Source of the DNA: an uncultured Eubacteriales bacterium
GTDB lineage: Bacteria; Bacillota; Clostridia; Christensenellales; UBA1242
Assembly (NCBI GenBank): GCA_900557585.1
Contig: USTJ01000044.1
Location: 1 to 6,512, forward strand
Length of the DNA stretch: 6,512 nt
Direction: 5' to 3'
Below the pieces are notes generated by a model. It worked only from the letters and a program-made list of their open reading frames with translations. It made no database searches and was not told the origin of the DNA. The translations under genes were made by a program, and so were the position numbers. Of this stretch, positions 4,823-6,512 are shown in pieces (the first letter of the stretch is position 1; each line of letters begins with the position of its first letter).

Positions 4823-5324
4823 ACTTTTTTGATAATTTGCAACAATCAACATATTTTTGAATTGCTTTTTGCATTTTTCGAAGTTTTTCCTCGTCATATT
4901 CATATTCTTTTCGTTCTTTCACAAAATTTGTTGAACCTCGCTTTTCGTTTGCATAGCGCGGAATGAGTTGAACATGATAGTGATTGTTCTTTCCATCACA
5001 CATCGTGCAAAGATAAACACGCTCGCACCCAAACTCTTTGCACAAAATTTTCATGAATTGCTTTGCAAAGCGAACAATCTTTTCATTGAGCCAATCAGGT
5101 GCCTCGCTCATGTCGTGATAGTGGGTTTTTGACGCAATCATCATGTGACCTTTTGCTCTTGGATTTGCAACAAAACAACAATCAATGTCCTCGTCTTCAT
5201 AAATTCTAAGGTTTGTGTCATCACCATAAATGGCACCATTTGTTTCTCGGTTCAAACAAGTTGGGCAAATTCCCATGTCTGTAAGTTCGGCTGGGGAAAG
5301 TTTTACAAGTTCTTCTTTATCCAT
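4821..5324 (-). CDS. HIT-superfamily protein with GalT-like HxHxQ motif
   Basis: 167 aa. The HIT core includes DCCFVANPRAKGHMMIASKTHYHDM (about 48-72) and the active-site strand NNHYHVQLIPRY (113-124). The histidine triad reads His115-x-His117-x-Gln119: the third histidine of hydrolases such as Hint/Fhit is Gln, as in GalT and Ap4A phosphorylase, where the second His is the nucleotidylated nucleophile. Cys20 and Cys23 (CPTC) may form half of a structural zinc site. The C-terminus (about 136-167) is charged and helical. Expected substrates are nucleotide conjugates; the exact one cannot be told. The start has AAGGAG 6 nt upstream. The gene has its own extended -10 promoter and terminator, so it is monocistronic. 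Confidence 0.93.
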   Translation of the reverse strand: MDKEELVKLSPAELTDMGICPTCLNRETNGAIYGDDTNLRIYEDEDIDCCFVANPRAKGHMMIASKTHYHDMSEAPDWLNEKIVRFAKQFMKILCKEFGCERVYLCTMCDGKNNHYHVQLIPRYANEKRGSTNFVKERKEYEYDEEKLRKMQKAIQKYVDCCKLSKK

Positions 5325-5354
5325 TTTTTACTCCTTATTGCGCATTTTTTCACT

Positions 5355-5363
5355 ATTTTAGCA
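5355..5363 (-). promoter_or_regulatory. Extended -10 promoter of the HIT gene
   Basis: On the minus strand TGCTAAAAT (5363-5355) is a TGn-extended TAAAAT -10. No TTGACA-like -35 sits 17 bp upstream. Instead, that region holds an inverted repeat, GCAAAAA/TTTTTGC (5365-5371 with 5378-5384), abutting the promoter and possibly an operator. The leader of about 24 nt carries AAGGAG at 5336-5331. Confidence 0.55.
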
Positions 5364-5435
5364 TGCAAAAACAGCACTTTTTGCGGATTTTATATGATTT
5401 TTTATTGTTTTTCCTTTAAATATGCAACATTTTCT

Positions 5436-5454
5436 GCAAAAGTTAAACTTTTGC
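5436..5454. repeat. Perfect 19-bp inverted repeat just past the HEPN-like gene
   Basis: GCAAAAGTT-A-AACTTTTGC, two nt after the stop of the minus-strand gene ending at 5457. As RNA it folds to a GCAAAAG/CTTTTGC stem, but no T-run follows on the minus strand, so it is not a classical terminator. It shares the GCAAAA...TTTTGC arms of the repeat at 5365-5384. Confidence 0.6.
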
Positions 5455-5456
5455 CC

Positions 5457-5906
5457 TTAATTTCGCTTGAAATCATGCATTGCACGAATTCGAACTTGTT
5501 CAAGTTTACGATAGACATCGGCAAGAGTCGAGTTGTCATCAACAAGGCGACGGCACTCTTTTTTATATTCTTTTGAAGATGGAAAATCGTCACCAAGATA
5601 AACAAAATTGAGATATGCTTCGTGGCACCAATGATTTCTTTTGCGAGTAAGTTTTCGCAAATAGTCATAGTCATCCAAAGACAAATATGGGCGGTTGTCA
5701 GAATAGTCAAGTTTTTGAAGTTCAACAAGTGTTTCGCCAAGAGTCCATTTTTGTTGCTCTATCAGAAAGAAGTTGTCAATGATATCACCACGTCTCATTG
5801 CGCAATATATGTGTTTTATATCGCCTTCAATAATCTGACAATACATTATTGTTTGACCAAGCAAAAAGTGAAATTCGTCAAGAGTTAGTGGTTTATTTGC
5901 ATTCAT
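5457..5906 (-). CDS. Uncharacterised helical protein with HEPN-like Rx4H motif
   Basis: 149 aa, predicted all-helical. An N-terminal helix (DEFHFLLGQTIMYCQIIEGDIKHIY, about 10-34) is followed by a middle helix (WTLGETLVELQKL, 54-66) and the block LRKLTRKRNHWCHEAY (83-98), in which Arg90-N-x-x-x-His95 matches the Rx4-6H active-site signature of HEPN RNase domains. A C-terminal helix ends the protein (about 122-147). HEPN proteins are often RNases in toxin-antitoxin or defence systems, but no paired nucleotidyltransferase (MNT) or other antitoxin gene lies next to it, so that role is not supported here. The ATG at 5906 lies inside the 3' end of the phosphatase gene (14-nt overlap) with GGAG 6 nt upstream. 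Co-transcription and translational coupling are likely. The HEPN assignment is inferred from one motif and helix pattern. Confidence 0.88.
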   Translation of the reverse strand: MNANKPLTLDEFHFLLGQTIMYCQIIEGDIKHIYCAMRRGDIIDNFFLIEQQKWTLGETLVELQKLDYSDNRPYLSLDDYDYLRKLTRKRNHWCHEAYLNFVYLGDDFPSSKEYKKECRRLVDDNSTLADVYRKLEQVRIRAMHDFKRN

Positions 5907-6471
5907 GATTTTCTCCTTTATTTTTGAAATCTAAAACAAGAGGTTTTCCGTTTGGGATTTCAAATGAAATATAGTTTCCGTCTTTCGGAACACCGCAAAA
6001 ATAACTTTTCACAATGCAACCAACACCACCGTGTGAAACAAGCAAATAGTTCTTGTCCGGATGTTTTTCAAGTTCTTTTAAAAGCGAGAAAACGCGAGAA
6101 ACCAAATGTTCCATGCTTTCGGCTTTGATATATTTTTTCCTGTCGTTCGCGTTCCAGAATTGCAAAAATTCAAACTGGTCACGAGTCATTCCTTCAAACT
6201 CTCCAAAGTCACGTTCAATAAGGCGAGGCTCAATTTCAAAATTATCGTTTTTGCAGACAATTTTGCAAGTTTCAATTGCGCGTGAAAGCGGACTGCACAA
6301 AACTCTGTCAAACTTTATGCCAGCAAGCGCGCGTGAAAGTTCTTCGGCTTGGCTTTTCCCCTTTTCATTCAAAGGAATGTTTGCAAGACCTTGACACTTT
6401 GGTTTTTTGTTTCCGTTTTCATCAACATTTTCGTTCCAAGAAGTTGAACCATGACGAATGAAATATAGCAT
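5893..6471 (-). CDS. Histidine phosphatase family protein (phosphoglycerate mutase-like)
   Basis: 192 aa, typical for small single-domain members such as alpha-ribazole phosphatase/CobC or broad-specificity GpmB-like phosphatases. The motifs are complete: RHGST (6-10, nucleophile His7), LCSPLSRAIETC (58-69, Arg64), ERDFGEFEG (86-94, acid/base Glu86) and VSHGG (145-149, His147). A 10-15 residue Asn/Lys-rich insert (about 13-26) lies between RHG and the LNEKGKSQA helix. The enzyme removes phosphate through a phosphohistidine intermediate; the substrate is not identifiable, and no cobalamin genes are nearby. The start at 6471 has GGGGAG about 6 nt upstream. Its 3' end overlaps the next gene by 14 nt. 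The promoter lies near or beyond the window edge. Confidence 0.95.
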   Translation of the reverse strand: MLYFIRHGSTSWNENVDENGNKKPKCQGLANIPLNEKGKSQAEELSRALAGIKFDRVLCSPLSRAIETCKIVCKNDNFEIEPRLIERDFGEFEGMTRDQFEFLQFWNANDRKKYIKAESMEHLVSRVFSLLKELEKHPDKNYLLVSHGGVGCIVKSYFCGVPKDGNYISFEIPNGKPLVLDFKNKGENHECK

Positions 6472-6512
6472 TGTGCTCCCCTTTCAACATAAAGTTGTTT
6501 TATCTTTTGCAC

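Noticed and set aside
5436..5454. Terminator for the phosphatase/HEPN-like operon
   Set aside because: The hairpin is perfect but is followed on the minus strand by AGAAAATG rather than a T-run.
5402..5740. 112-aa minus-strand ORF overlapping the HEPN-like gene
   Set aside because: It is out of frame with the better-supported gene that has a Shine-Dalgarno and operon overlap, and it lacks its own RBS.

Overview
The window is AT-rich DNA with strong AGGAG-type Shine-Dalgarno sites, T-tailed hairpin terminators and TGA used as a stop. It encodes tRNAs with CCA and an XRE/AAA_28/CYTH protein. Together these suggest a low-GC Bacillota genome, probably an uncultured Clostridia-like gut lineage. 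The taxonomic call is inference; no marker gene settles it.

Left end (1-731): the 3' end of a tRNA gene, a complete tRNA-Glu(UUC) and its terminator. Then, 303 bp on, a second copy of only the 3' end of tRNA-Glu plus a few downstream bases, followed by its own terminator. This looks like the footprint of an insertion or a decayed duplication at the tRNA. The 242 bp between hold no credible protein gene. A gene-poor stretch with a 13-nt tandem repeat follows.

Middle, + strand (732-2544): three separate transcription units. Two encode proteins I tentatively read as ADP-ribosyltransferase-like (152 and 220 aa). Each has a near-consensus sigma-A promoter whose predicted start site falls at, or one base from, the ATG, so both look leaderless. 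Between them is a small three-helix membrane protein with a Lys/Ser/Thr-rich N-terminus and a normal ribosome binding site.

Middle, - strand (4750-2600): a tight operon from a consensus promoter with a palindromic putative operator. It encodes an XRE-HTH + AAA_28 P-loop protein, a CYTH-domain protein and an ADP-ribosylglycohydrolase (ARH/DraG family). The first two ORFs look like one gene (HTH-AAA_28-CYTH, related to Ttd14-type proteins) broken by a frameshift. The operon converges on the second ART-like gene and shares a 15-bp bidirectional terminator with it. ART-like writers beside an ARH eraser suggest a reversible ADP-ribosylation locus; this is inference from context.

Right end, - strand (6471-4821): a two-gene unit (histidine phosphatase, then a HEPN-like protein with an Rx4H motif, overlapping by 14 nt), then a separately promoted HIT-superfamily protein with a GalT-like HxHxQ motif and a terminator overlapping its stop codon.
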